Assembly (NCBI GenBank): GCA_036346405.1
Contig: CM070566.1
Span: 12,953,533-13,017,532 of the forward strand
Direction of reading: 5' to 3'
Length of the DNA stretch: 64,000 bases
Source: Phyllostachys edulis
Taxonomy: Eukaryota; Streptophyta; Magnoliopsida; Poales; Poaceae
Shown: positions 33,685 to 45,038 of the stretch, piece by piece
Numbering within the stretch: position 1 is the first letter of the stretch
Layout of the letters: every line of letters begins with the position of its first letter
Program-made: the position numbers and the translations under genes
Notes under the pieces: model-generated
The model's database searches: none
Seen by the model: the letters and a program-made list of their open reading frames with translations, nothing else
Told to the model about the DNA's origin: nothing

Positions 33685-34318
33685 TTTTGTCAATAACATT
33701 AGAATTTAGTTCCTTATCGTCATGTTTGCTACCAATTCTCCGATGGGGATGTGAACGGGTTTCCTCCATAGATAAATAGAGAGTGGGGATAGGATGATAG
33801 TTGCCCTGTTGCCATCCCTACCTAGACCCTTGATTCTCTACAGCTGGCCCACACTGGCCAGTGGTCACCCAAACCCACCGTTTTCCCCTGTACGCTTCGC
33901 CGCCCGTGGGAGCCATACTTCCGTTCTTCAGGCGTGGACGCGTGGTGTCACTCTATCGACGTCGGCGAGGAGCATGTGGTGTGACAGCATCGATTATGTG
34001 ACGGCCGGCGAGTATGCTTGGGGCGGGAGTGCTTCGTGACGGTTGGTGAGTCTGTGGCAATGGCAGCTGCATGGCACAGGCCTCACGATGGCGGGTGAGT
34101 TTGTGGCAAGCGCCACCAAGCCGCTCAGAATCTGGCTATGGTTCCTGAGAAGCCTGCCTCAAGTGCTCCCAATTTCCTCTTCCTTCCCCCCAAAACACCC
34201 CCATTTTTGCTGCAACCCTACCCGGTATAGCAAGCGGAGTACACACGTTCTGTGAATTATTTCATCAAGATTTCTAAAATTTTGATTGCCCAAACTAACC
34301 TCCAGATGGCCTAGTGCA
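33685..34318. other. Non-genic interval
   Basis: I see no recognisable gene. It includes the second copy of the 55-base phrase shared with 28999-29055. The open frames are GC-rich and without domains. Confidence 0.3.
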
Positions 34319-34870
34319 TGTAACACCCCAAAAATGGTATCCGAAATCCCAAGGACAAAAATCTGGAATTTTTTTAAAAACTTGTGTGATGATGACGTAA
34401 TTGCCTAGTTTTTAAGAATCAATTGGATCGTTTTGGTGCTCTGAAATTTTCCCAAGAATCGATTGTTAGATTGCATCTCGGCAAAAACTAACTTAAAACA
34501 GAACAAGGTTCAGTTCTCAAGCCTAGTACGAAAATACCGAAATAAGAAAATTCAAAGTTAAATTTAAATTCGAAAGTAGGAGAAGTCAAAAGAGGAATAG
34601 CAAAATCCTAGATTCCAACCGGGCCAAAACCTAGCCCATTTCTTCTTCTTTTTTCTTCTTTTCTCTTCTCCATCTTTCTCCTTCTGTTTTCCTTCCTTTT
34701 CTTTCTTTTCTCTTCCCCCACGATCGTGGTCTAATCCACCCAACCCCCCCACCTCGCTCACGGCACCCATAAGCCACCTGCTCCCTTTCTTTCCTCTCGA
34801 CACGACACGCCACGTCGTCAAGATCGGCGCCATGCCGCCCGTCCTGCTGCATTGCGGTTCACTACGCCGC
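34319..34870 (+). repeat. LTR start fragment (TGTAACACCCC)
   Basis: TGTAACACCCCAAAAATGG at 34319 has the opening of a large grass gypsy LTR, followed by a pyrimidine-rich tract. It stops near 34870, where different sequence begins. No matching end was found. Confidence 0.45.
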
Positions 34871-37049
34871 CATGCTCAGAACACCCCAAATGACAAAGGT
34901 CCGAATATTACTAAATTAAATAATTTAAACAAAGTTAAACTAAAACACCTTACAAAATTTCGGCAGAACCTCCTTTGTATAGTATTCTATACCGGAGGTT
35001 CCAACAAACAGATATAACATATATAGGTAATCCAACTTGCAATATGATCAAGACTTAATCAAAACTGGCTATTCGTTACTATAACATCCATAGCAACTAA
35101 ACATCTAGGATATAGATCAAGAGCATCCAAAAACATCTATCCATTTATTACAGTTTACGCCAAGCGAAGCAATAATCATAAAGAGTGCTATAAGCAGTTC
35201 ATTCAACTACTAATTAACTTTCTTTTGCATTCCATTGTGGGTAGATCGTGCTATAGTGCAACAAGACTAATCCTTCTTTCCCCCCATGCATGCCGATTTC
35301 GTAAAGGTACCTAAAACACAACAAACATCAAGAGGTGAGTCCAAAGACCCAGCAAACATAATAAATGGCACCAATAGCATACATGCATGTAATTCATCAA
35401 CTGTACTCCACAAATCCACATACCAAATATTTTACATACCTATGCTATGCAATATGCTCAACATGATTTTTATCTTTCTCTTTCTCTTTTGCATTTTACC
35501 GGTAATGCAAAGTGTGCATCCGTCAATGCACACCCATGCTTGTGCCATCTGGCACAGGGACCATTGCCCATACTCCACAAGTATGGGGACCTAAGCCCAT
35601 GCTCCACAAGCATAGGGACCTTTAGCCGTTCATAATCATGACGGGGACCTCAACAGTTGCTTGGTCATCATATGACCAAGACTTCAATAAACTATCATGA
35701 TGCATATGTATGAAATCTCCATTTACCACAAACATGCATCCGCAACAACATTGCATATGAATAATCTATTCATACTACAAAAGTTCATAATCACAGACTT
35801 CATAATTTTCAAACATCATTGAATAGCACGTAACTCATAACACTAGAAAACACGAATATTACCATTCATACCACCTTAGCAATCATGAACAACACAAATA
35901 CTCATGGTATTTAACAAGCAATGCCATTCATTAAGACCTATTCAATCCATCATTATACTTGCCTCAACCGCGAGAGAATGAGGGACATGCAGAAGGTGCT
36001 ACCCCCGGGATCAATCCACCACCTGAATATAATTATAATGCACGCTAAAACAACATCAGTGGACCAACCAAACTATATAAAAGCAATAACGAAATCGCAA
36101 AAGCGTCTAACTCGATCCCAACCCCAATTCGTAAACGTCGATCTGTCCCCTCTGTGGACAGTCATATTATAAAATCCATAACTTTTGGTAAAGGAGTCCA
36201 AATGAGGTTTTCTTAGACTTTCTGGAAAGGTAATTAAATTCCCCAACTAAACCTAGTTGAGGATCCCTTCTGAATCGGCCATCTATTGCCCCTACCAAGC
36301 CAATTAATAAAACATCGATTTCACATCGGGTTCTCTGGACAGTATACTAAAACTACCATAACTTTCAGTAAGAATGTCCAAATCTCGCGTTCTTGAGCTT
36401 TATGGAAAGAGGAGACAATAATATACAACTTTCATTGTATTGAGCTCCTCTAATTTTCCATTTAACTACTCGTTTAATTCGGATTACTAAAACCTGTCAG
36501 AATACCGACAGATCTGCAGAACAGTCCCACTAATAAATTCGTAACTTCTGCTACAGGGGTCCAAATAATACGATCTAGCACTTCATGGAAAGATGACGAC
36601 GTCTTCTACATTACTCTAGGAGACGTCCAGAACTGAATCCACACTTAACTACATCAAAACGTCTGTCTAACGCAAACTGTCCTGAACATGCCTAATTACC
36701 GATATTGCTAAATCAACTAATTAAGCATATAAACAAGGGGGAACAGCGGTTACGCTTGACGAAACGACGAAGAACCTGCTGAGCACGATGATCACGTGCC
36801 TACGATCTCCCCCTTCCTCTCTTCTTCCTCTTCTCTCTTCTTTTGGCCGAATCTCCACCAACCGGTTCCTCTCCTCTTCAATCGATAGGCAGCGGGAAAC
36901 GGAGTGCGTCACCAGCAGCCGGGGGAAGAACACCAGGGCGCAAAGCACCAAGGGAGGGGCGGCCAAGAGAGGGTGGTAGGGAAATAAAGTCGATTGGAGC
37001 AAAGATCATTAGTTTCGGCGGCCCATCGCTCCTTTCCCCTTGTCTCCTT
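34871..37049 (-). repeat. LTR-like, modular AT-rich sequence
   Basis: Three diverged modules of about 190 bases (near 36155, 36345 and 36530) each carry a phrase like CATAACTTT..GTAA....TCCAAAT followed by CTT..TGGAAAG. Such modules occur inside big gypsy LTRs. Small repeats with CTCCACAAG.AT.GGGACC lie at 35570-35620. No gene. The right end (36780-37049) is pyrimidine/purine-rich and is broken by the hAT element. Confidence 0.4.
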
Positions 37050-37057
37050 GCTACCCG
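37050..37057. repeat. 8-bp target site duplication, left
   Basis: GCTACCCG is identical to 41701-41708. Eight bases is the hAT superfamily's characteristic duplication length. Confidence 0.9.
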
Positions 37058-37376
37058 TAGGGATAGAAACGAGCCGAGCCGAGCCGACTCGAGCGAACGC
37101 TCGCCAAACTGAAGCAATACATATGTCGCTCGAAATAAAACTTTAGCTCAGCCCTCGGCTCGGCTTGTTTGGAAAACGAGCTAGAAAGTCTGGCTCGCAA
37201 GCTCGCTCAAGCCAGAAGCACCCAAGCCTGCATACCTAATCCGAAGCTAGAAACAAAGGCATAATGTGATCCATTCATCATAAACAAAGCCGTAAACATA
37301 AACATCCATAATCCATACATGCATTCATCATAAATTCATAATCCATTCAATTGAAAGACTAACACTTAATATTTAA

Positions 37377-37520
37377 CAGTCCATAACTACATATAATAGT
37401 CTATAACTCCATTCTCCATATAACATAACAGTCCATAACTCCATATAATAGTCCATAACTCCATTCTCCATATAACATAACAGTCCATAACTCCATATAA
37501 CAGATTAACAAATCCATAAC
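37377..37520. repeat. 52-bp tandem repeat inside the hAT element
   Basis: CAGTCCATAACTCCATATAA and following bases recur at 37377, 37429 and 37481, an exact period of 52, for about 2.7 units. Shorter TCCATATAATAGTCCAT pieces extend to 37560. Non-coding. Confidence 0.8.
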
Positions 37521-38209
37521 TCCATATAATAGTCCATCCATTGATCCATATAATAGTCCATGGATCCATGCTAAGTAGTAAGCACTTAATGTACAAGAGT
37601 CCAAAATAACAGTCCAAAGTCTAAACTCCAAAATAAAAGGTCCACTTGGCCCGATGTCATGGCGTGACATGCGTCATCTTGTCATCCAAGCATCCAATGA
37701 TCCTACAAATACAATGCACAATCAGCCCAAAAAATATGTACATATGCCCAAGTTGCTAATGACATCTTACACAACATTGTGCCTATTGAAAAAAGATCCA
37801 GTAAGCTGTGGAATTGTTGCTAATGACATCTTACAGATTGAAAAACATTGTACATTATGCCTATTGAAAAAAGTTCCACATCAATATTTTTTGGGAAAAA
37901 AAGTACATATTGAAAAACAATGTACATTATGCCTATTGAAAAAAATCTAGTAAGCTACAAATTGATGTGCAGTTTGGCATTATGCATCAATGAAGTAAAA
38001 GAGCACTTCATATATCTAAAACATTGTATATTTGTTATGTACTAATGAAGTAAAAGAGCACTTAGAAGTAGTAGCACTCACTAGTTGCTCTCTACGATAC
38101 TTTGAGGAAATAGAATAGTTTCAACATCATCCTCGTCATCTTCTTCCTTAAAACAGAAATAATAATCAAGTTAGCCATGATATGAACAAAAAAGATTAGA
38201 AAAGACATA

Positions 38210-40257
38210 TTAAAGTATGCAAGAACCTACCACAAATATAGGAGGTCTCATGTCATCAAGTGCATCTCCTATCCAGCTAGAGGCACACACTAAATATTGA
38301 ACCATAGCCGAACATAGAGAACTCCGATAGTCATCTAGTACTCTACCTTCAGCACTGAAAGTTGATTCTGAAGATACACTGCTAGTTGGTATAGTCAAGA
38401 AATTCTTAGCCATCTTTGACACTACTGGGAATCTATGTGCATTCAAATTCCACCACTCAAGCAATTTGAAGCCCTTGTTATCTAAACTCTCATTCGCTTC
38501 ATCTAGATAGATAAGCAACTCTGACTTTGAAGGCCCGGTAGAAGTGGAACGCAAGAATGTTTGAAACTGAGATGAGACTGAGGATAAAGAGCTGCTTGTA
38601 CCCATAGCTGAAGAGGAGGTTACATCATCTCTACTAGCCACCTTGCTGTGCCGATGATCCATCTCGAACTGTGAATACAAATCTTCCAACTCGACCTTCA
38701 CATCATCAAGCTCATTTATAGCCTTTGAGGGCTCATACATTTGGTTGAAGCACCAACCAATAAATCTCATCTTAAACCTAGGATCAAGAATAGTAGCAAG
38801 GACCATGACATTGTTATTTTCTTTCCAATACTTATCAAACTTTTCCAACAATGCAGCAGCCATGAGCTTCAAATGATCATCTCCAGAAGCAATTGCAGCT
38901 CGTAATGCAACCTTCACATTAACTATGTAAGGATAAAAAATATTTGATGTTGGATAAGTTGATCCAAAAAATGCACTAGTCACTTCAACCAAGGACTTCA
39001 ATATTGGTGCAATTTTCTCATACAATGCCCAATCTGCGCCCGATGGCTGCCATTGGTAATTTGCATCCGTGTCATCATAACACACTAAAGCGTTCTTATA
39101 AGCAATGTAGACTGACAACATTTTGTACATGGAACTCCATCGTGTGGACACATCAAGGCTCAATCCAGGATCAATTTGCAAAGCAGGTAATGAACAAATT
39201 TGTAAAAAGCTAGTGTATACGAGATGGAGACTTCTTTATATACTTGATTGTTTCCCTGAGCTTGTTTATCAAAGGTGCTAATGGTAGCAGGCCATCATTT
39301 ATGACCAAGTTCATTATATGGCAACCACATCGAACATGGAAATACTTGGCAATGAAATGAGCTGATCCTCTAGCAGCAAACTTGACCATTAAACTACGTA
39401 CAACAACAGTATTTGAGGAAGCATTATCAAGAGTAAGTGTGATAATATTATCATCTATCTTCCATTCAGCAATGCAATCAAAGACAGCCTGAGCTATGAC
39501 AACCCCGCTGCGTGGAGGATCCAACTCAATAAAGGTCAGCACACGACATTGCATAACCCAATTTTTATCTATATAATGTGCTACCAAACTCATGTAGCAA
39601 AGGTTTTGGTTAGAGGTCTACAAATCACAAGTTAAACTTATATGAGAGACACTTATGAGACTCTTCCTAAGAACTTCCTCTTGAGTCATAAATCTTGATG
39701 CATTCACTTCTTATCGTCTTTCTACCAATGGATTGATATGATGGATTTAAGGAACGATCAAAACATTAAACCAAGTGTGCTCGACCACCTGCCATGGCGG
39801 GACAAAAGTTCAGATTAGCTTGAACCTTCATCTTAGCGACCTTATTCTAATATGGCGTGCACTTTGGTATGTGCCTCATCAGATGTGAAGTAGCTCCCCC
39901 TTGTTTGTAAGACATGAGTTTGCAGCAAAACCTACACTTTGTCCTTGTATCGATCTCTCATTTCTTTGTCTTGGATGGAACATTCACCATCTTGAAGATC
40001 TTCCAACAATCGGATCTTTGTTTTTGTCTCCCAATTGCCTTCAGAGATACCTTCCGCCTTTTTGCCTCCCTCTTTGATCTTCCTTGAGACATGGTGACGG
40101 TAGTACCATCTTCTGTCAATTCCACGGCTCCTTGTTCATCATCATTTGAACTTGAAGAATCCACCGAGACATGTCCTTGTCCCCCCTCCACATCAAATGG
40201 TACACCATCGTGATCATCATCAGGAATATGATCCCAATCCGCATCCTCGTTGGATGC
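38210..40257 (-). pseudogene. hAT transposase, inactivated
   Basis: From the 5' side: an acidic N-terminal exon (DADWDHIPDDDHD) after an acceptor at about 40258, a basic patch (SKREAKRRK), then an in-frame TGA (39958-39960) just before a BED-type zinc finger (KCRFCCKLMSYKQGG, then HLMRHIPKC). A degenerate stretch (39600-39840) is followed by the core frame 39593-39210 with TLDNASSN (catalytic Asp motif) and CGCHIMNLV. The frame 39181-38210 contains STRWSS, LDPRFKM and the hATC domain (EWWNLNAHRFPVVSKMAKNF, then SSESTFSAEGR). It would cut and paste hAT elements in the nucleus. At least one stop and two frame breaks disable it. Confidence 0.85.
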
Positions 40258-41700
40258 TTGCGATAAAAAAATATAGATAATTAGACAGGGAATTACTCCA
40301 TCTAACTTGTATACCATTTGACCATCATACGCACAAAGAAGCACAGGTACGAATATTGTGTAGCTCAAAGTAGGTTGTGAGACAACTTCTGTTACGAAGA
40401 AAATAATGTTACAAAAGAGTGAACCAGAATGTTGTGCACCCAATCTTCTCTTTACATGACATAATAAACAGGAACAAAATATAGGGCTATGGAGATCTAA
40501 ACTTCCCTTCTAATTTTGTTTGGACAGAAAAGTGGTACACAAATCAATTGAAAATTATCTGTTGTTACTTGTTATTAAACAAAATATCAATGAAGTTAGT
40601 CTTTTTCCCATCCAAATTCACAAACATGGTAGGGATTAGGGATATATGGAATAATGCCCACAATTCTAGGTCTACAGAGCAGAAAAGATTACAAATGGCA
40701 TTTCAGTTTCCCTGCCGCACCATTCTGACTTCTTGAAATCTCTACAAAAAAGCTCGTCACCATTGCTTTGATTGATGTATCTAAGTTGTACCAAAACACA
40801 ATCCTCAAAATAAACCTTAACTGCCCCATTGCCTACTACCAGCCGGGAAACAACCCAATCTCACTCACAAAATCACAATACTATCAAGCTAATAGAAAGG
40901 TTGAGCATAGCCACACAGACGCCATGAGGCTACTGAAGATGCTACAACACACAGTGATAAACCGACTCACCGAGGTCGAGGCTACCGGTTTGGCAATGTT
41001 AGGGGGCGGTTGGGAGCTGAGAAGGTGTCGACCGGTTGCACGCTCGCCCGCTAGTGCCCCAACGTTGCCTGATTTCTTCCTTGGCGCATGAGACTCCAAG
41101 CTCTATTGGTGATCCATGCGTGTCGATTGGACTTGGACGGCGCGGCGGATGGAGAGGCCGACGGATGGAGTAGGGGACGGCTGAGGAGGATGGGCTGGCG
41201 CAGCAGATGGGGCACGACCGCACAAAACGGGGTGGAGAGGGGGCGGGGTGGACGGCGTGGCGGAGGGAATAGGCTGCAGGGGCGGCGGGCGACTGAGGAG
41301 GACGGGGGAGCATGGGGCAAGGACTGTGGCGCCGGGTGGACAGGCGATGGCGTGGGGTGGATAGGGAGAGGAAGGGGATCGGGAGGAAGCCACGGAAGGG
41401 ATCAGTCGATCGGGACTCGGGAGGAAGCATGGAGCCTAGAGGAAGGGTCTAGACTCTAGGGCAAGGCCACAAGAGCAAGGCTTCGTGGGCCGCTCAGTTG
41501 CTCGTGGGCCGCTCATGACTGGGCTTCGTGGGCCGCTCGAGCCAAATGGCTCGCCGAGCGGCTCGGGCTTGGCTCATTTTTTCACTGAGTTGGGAACTAG
41601 GCTCGGCTCGGCTCGAAAAATCACAAGCTCAAGCCGAGACGGCTCAGCTCGCAATGAGCTCGAGCAGGCTCACGAGCCTTGAGCTATTTTTCCAGCCCTA
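40258..41700 (-). other. 5' part and right terminus of the hAT element
   Basis: The 5' intron/UTR region of the transposase gene, a GC-rich block (41080-41460) giving only low-complexity ORFs, and the right subterminal region with GGCTCG/GAGCC motifs (41500-41690). Confidence 0.5.
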
Positions 41701-41708
41701 GCTACCCG
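41701..41708. repeat. 8-bp target site duplication, right
   Basis: GCTACCCG, identical to 37050-37057, directly follows the TIR end CCAGCCCTA. Confidence 0.9.
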
Positions 41709-42135
41709 CGGTGGCGACGGCCAGTCTCGAAGTCATCCATGTCCTACGAGAGAGGCCAGACGGTTGAATGATGTTAGGATAACACAACGTCGAACCAAAT
41801 TAATAATTATGATGCATACTAAACATAACTTACCTATTCGATTCGGAGTGCGCCTGGGCGACGTGGAACGGTAGTACGGCCCACGGTCTCACTTGCAGGA
41901 GCTTTTCCCTTGTCCCCTTGTTGCACGCGGCGGTGGCGGCCAGTCTCGAAGTCATCCGTGTCCTGCGAGACGGGCTGGACGCTTGAACGATGTTAGCATA
42001 ATGCAACATCGGACCAAATTAATAATTATGATGTATAATGAACATAACTTACCTCTTGGATCCGGAGTGCGCCCGGGCGACGAGGAGCGATAGTACGGCC
42101 CACGGTCTCACGTGCAGTAGCCTTCCCCTTGTCCG
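41709..42135 (-). repeat. Tandemly duplicated exon of the PMD gene (219-bp period)
   Basis: CAGTCTCGAAGTCATCC occurs at 41722 and 41941, 219 bases apart. Each unit, on the minus strand, has an acceptor-like CGCAG followed by an exon reading DTDDFETGR..., then ETVGRT..PRRPGALRI and a donor AG|GTAAGTTATG (about 42052 and 41833). A third partial unit reaches 41709 and continues across the hAT element at 37049, where CTTGTCTCCTTGCTACCCG resembles the second unit. Exon duplication could lengthen the encoded tail. Confidence 0.6.
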
Positions 42136-42191
42136 TCGCCCGCCTAGCCTTGTCGTTCTCATCTTCTTTCTTGGGCTCGTCCGATGCCTTT

Positions 42192-44045
42192 TCAGTTGGA
42201 AACCGATATGTTGCGGAGTATGGACCGTTCACGCACCACACGATGAAATGCGGAGTCGGGCTGGGTGGGGTACATGTCGGACGTCGCAGCCTCATGTTGT
42301 GGTGGGTCGGGCATGACCCTCACGTAGCGTACCCTCGTTCGACTGGAGTACCACTCGATGTACTCCGCGTACGTGTTGGGGTCATAGGGAGCGTCCTCCT
42401 CGACAACATCACCAATGGCATTGACCCAGCCCTGGATCCAAGGGAACATCTTCTGTGTCTTGGAAGCCATAGCAGATACTCCCTTCCTAGTGTATTTGTG
42501 GAAGGCAAAACGATTGTTTCATAGGTACATGTCGCAAATGGCAAGACAGAAGTAAAATGTGAAATTACCCATGGACGTTCGGCGCCACCCGTGCCCTAGC
42601 GAGGTGGGATCTCCTGTCGCAGATCGAATCGGGCGATGACCCATCGCACTGGTACTCCTCCATGAAGACATTGTGCACCAAGGGTCTCAGGTGCACAAGC
42701 TCGACAGCCCTCAGGGCGCGCGCGTACACCCTTTTGGGAGTGTACGGTGTCCAGATGACACGGTCGTCTGTCAGCTGATCAAACATCGCAACATAGTCCG
42801 TGTAGGATGCGTGCGTAGTGATGAGCGCATAGGTAACCTGTGGAATAGAACAACCCAAACTTTGCGGAATAGAACAACCCAAACTTAGCACACGAGATTG
42901 AAATACATTACGAAAAAGAATCAATGTTCAGGAAACTTACCCATCGGTGGCACCACACTGTACCCATGGTCGGCCGGTACACATGTTGACTGTGTACGCT
43001 CGCAGGTCCAGCTGTGGTCATCCAATCTGGAAACACTCAAAAGACCACAACTGAAGTAGCAACGGGCATCCTCCAAGGATGGAGCTCTCTCGAGCTCGGT
43101 GGACACGTTGCATAGGGTGCGGTACATCGCACACAGCACTGCTGGGCGCCAGGCGTAGGGCTGGATCTCCTCTACTGGCCAGTCCACTAGCTCTTGTGTG
43201 TACCAGACCATGTGCTTGTCGACGTTGTCGCCATGGGAGCCCAGAAACATCACCCACCCAAATAGCCACAGTAGGTAGGCCTCGAAGTGCCTCCTCACCG
43301 TCTCCTCGGGTGCGTTCTCCGCCATACGCTTGGGCTGCAGGAAGACAGATACACATCAGCAAGGTGCACAAATCAATTGATGAGAGAGGACAATAGTTTA
43401 GAAGACTTACGTAGAACTGACAGATGCACTTCATTGCGGCCCATGGGTGCCTTGAACTCCTCAGAGCCGCTATCCGGTGGCAGCACCCCCTAGAACCTCA
43501 CCAGGAGCTTCGTACGCCACATGGCCGGGATGTCGTACGCCACCATGGGGAAGCCTGTGCCGAGCAACCCTATCAAGAAGCCCACGTCCTATAGTGTCGA
43601 TGCCATCTCCCCGCACGAAAGGTGAAACGTAGCGTCTCCGCCTCCACAAATCAACGGTATTGCCATGAGGCACCGTCAGACAGAAGCGCCTGGACGACGC
43701 CAGACTCAGCGGTCTGGTTGTCCTCCCAGGTCGCGTCAACCATCCTAGCTAGCGGAAGGAGTCCTTCCTGCCTCAAACTACGTCGGAAAAGATTAAGAAC
43801 AAACGTTAGTCCACACAAAGTAGTCATGCTGCAAATGAGTACACAAATGTCGTAATTACACATACCTCGAACCCAATGTGGGTCCACCTCCACGCCTCAT
43901 GGGCGCACGTAGCCATGAGCCAAACTCAAACGCCAACTCACCTCCTGGGGGGATGGTACTGAGGCGACTATGATGATGCGTGTCAATGATCAGATCAAGC
44001 AACTCATACTACCAACGCAAGCAGCTGCGTCTCCGGGTCCATCAT
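42192..44045 (-). pseudogene. Plant mobile domain (PMD) gene, transposon-associated
   Basis: The minus-strand start MMDPETQLLALVV at 44045 is followed by broken frames that spell the aminotransferase-like plant mobile domain in order: GGDATFHLSCGEMASTL (about 43650-43600), GLLGTGFPMVAYDIPAMW, then EAYLLWLFGWVMF, SHGDNVDKH, PYAWRPAVLCAMYRTLC, CPLLLQLWSFE, then ALITTHASYTDYVAMFDQL with VIWTPY and finally YAEYIEWYSSRTRVRYVR. Introns separate the blocks (for example near 43340-43400 and 42850-42925). A TAG after LLVRF (about 43490) and several frame changes argue for a pseudogene. PMDs occur in plant MULE/gypsy elements and in MAIN-like nuclear genes; role here unknown. Confidence 0.7.
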
Positions 44046-44864
44046 ACCGAAAATTTAGTGCGTACCATTTTATTAAGCTATACAAACCGCATTAAGCTAA
44101 TTTAGGTTTTTTTTATGCCTAGCTTCAATCAGCATTTGTTTTTTTAAATATAAGATGGTTCATGCTATTTTCCTAGTTTCAAAAAATGGCATTAACACAG
44201 TAATTAAGAAAACATTATTTTCATTAAGCTCTACCTACCCTACTAAGCTACTTTGTAATTTTTACAGATTTTTAATACGTATCTTCCTACTTTCGTTGTT
44301 TAAAAGGTGTCTCCAATATTTTTAATTCTTTACCGTGTGCAAATAAAAACAATAAATAAAGTTCATATTATTTTATTTCAGCTCTACGTAACCTATGTAG
44401 CAACTTTGGGTTTCCTTTACAATTTTAAAATGTGTCATGCTATTTTTCTAGTTTAAAAAGTATTTTCGGCAATTTTTTTAGATTTTTAATAGGTGTCTTC
44501 CTATATTTGCAGATTTTTTCTAAATCAATCGTATACTAAAACAAAAATAATATATGCACAATTAACTAAACTATACACAGCTCAAATGATGTGCTACATA
44601 AAACAGCTAAAATTATCGACTCTTATGAATTCTATGTCGCTATTTTTACTTGCTAACCAACAAGGTTTCAAATAATATACAAAGTTGCAAAACGTACCTG
44701 CAAGATGACCAACCAAATCTAAACCTCCGTCTCTCTCTCCTCCGCTATTTAACCGCAGGCTTCGCCACGCTTCTCTCTCCTCCTCCTCCTCTCTCTCCCT
44801 TCTTTTTTTTTCTGGAACTAAAATGACATTTTCCAACGATTCTACGGGTTTCTGTAGCTAGACC
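44046..44864. other. AT-rich interval upstream of the PMD gene
   Basis: Mostly AT-rich, no gene. On the minus strand a CT/GA-rich stretch (44715-44810) could be the PMD gene's 5' leader. Confidence 0.3.
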
Positions 44865-45035
44865 AATGTCGCTAGTTGAACTGGCGATAGGAAAACACGG
44901 TTTCATGTTGTCATTTCAACAGGCGACATGAACATTGTTCACTTCCTGTCGCCAGTTGAAATAACGACAAGAAGTTGGACTGGCGACAACAGGTCAACTC
45001 GGTCCTTATCGTCAGTTGAAATGGTGACAAAAGCC
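44865..45035. repeat. Cluster of GTCGCCA/TGGCGAC inverted motifs
   Basis: Motifs of the form GTCGC.AGTTGAA.TGGCGA recur at about 44868, 44910 (inverse), 44948, 44975 and 45009. The arms GTCGCCA and TGGCGAC are inverse to each other around a GTTGAAA-like core. The cluster ends exactly where similarity between the two RLK segments begins (about 45035), so it probably marks the end of the PMD-carrying transposon. Confidence 0.55.
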
Positions 45036-45038
45036 TGA

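Larger units (their letters stand above)
37058..41700 (-). mobile_element. hAT transposon, 4643 bp
   Basis: Terminal inverted repeats TAGGGATAGAAA and TAGGGCTGGAAA (10 of 12 match) are flanked by the exact 8-bp duplication GCTACCCG. Both ends carry dense GAGCC/GCTCG motifs in inverted arrangement over about 150-230 bases, expected for transposase binding. The transposase lies on the minus strand (38210-40257) with a BED finger, RNase-H-like core and hATC dimerisation domain. It is damaged, so the element would need help in trans. Removing it with one duplication copy restores a tandemly repeated PMD-gene exon. Confidence 0.92.

Noticed and set aside
37387..37670. Minus ORFs with repeats such as LLYGVMDCYV
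   Set aside because: They are translations of the 52-bp tandem repeat, not a protein.
41051..41459. ORFs of 89-143 codons on both strands
   Set aside because: GC-rich 5' region of the hAT element. Readings are Pro/Ser/Arg-rich on one strand and Gly/Arg-rich on the other.
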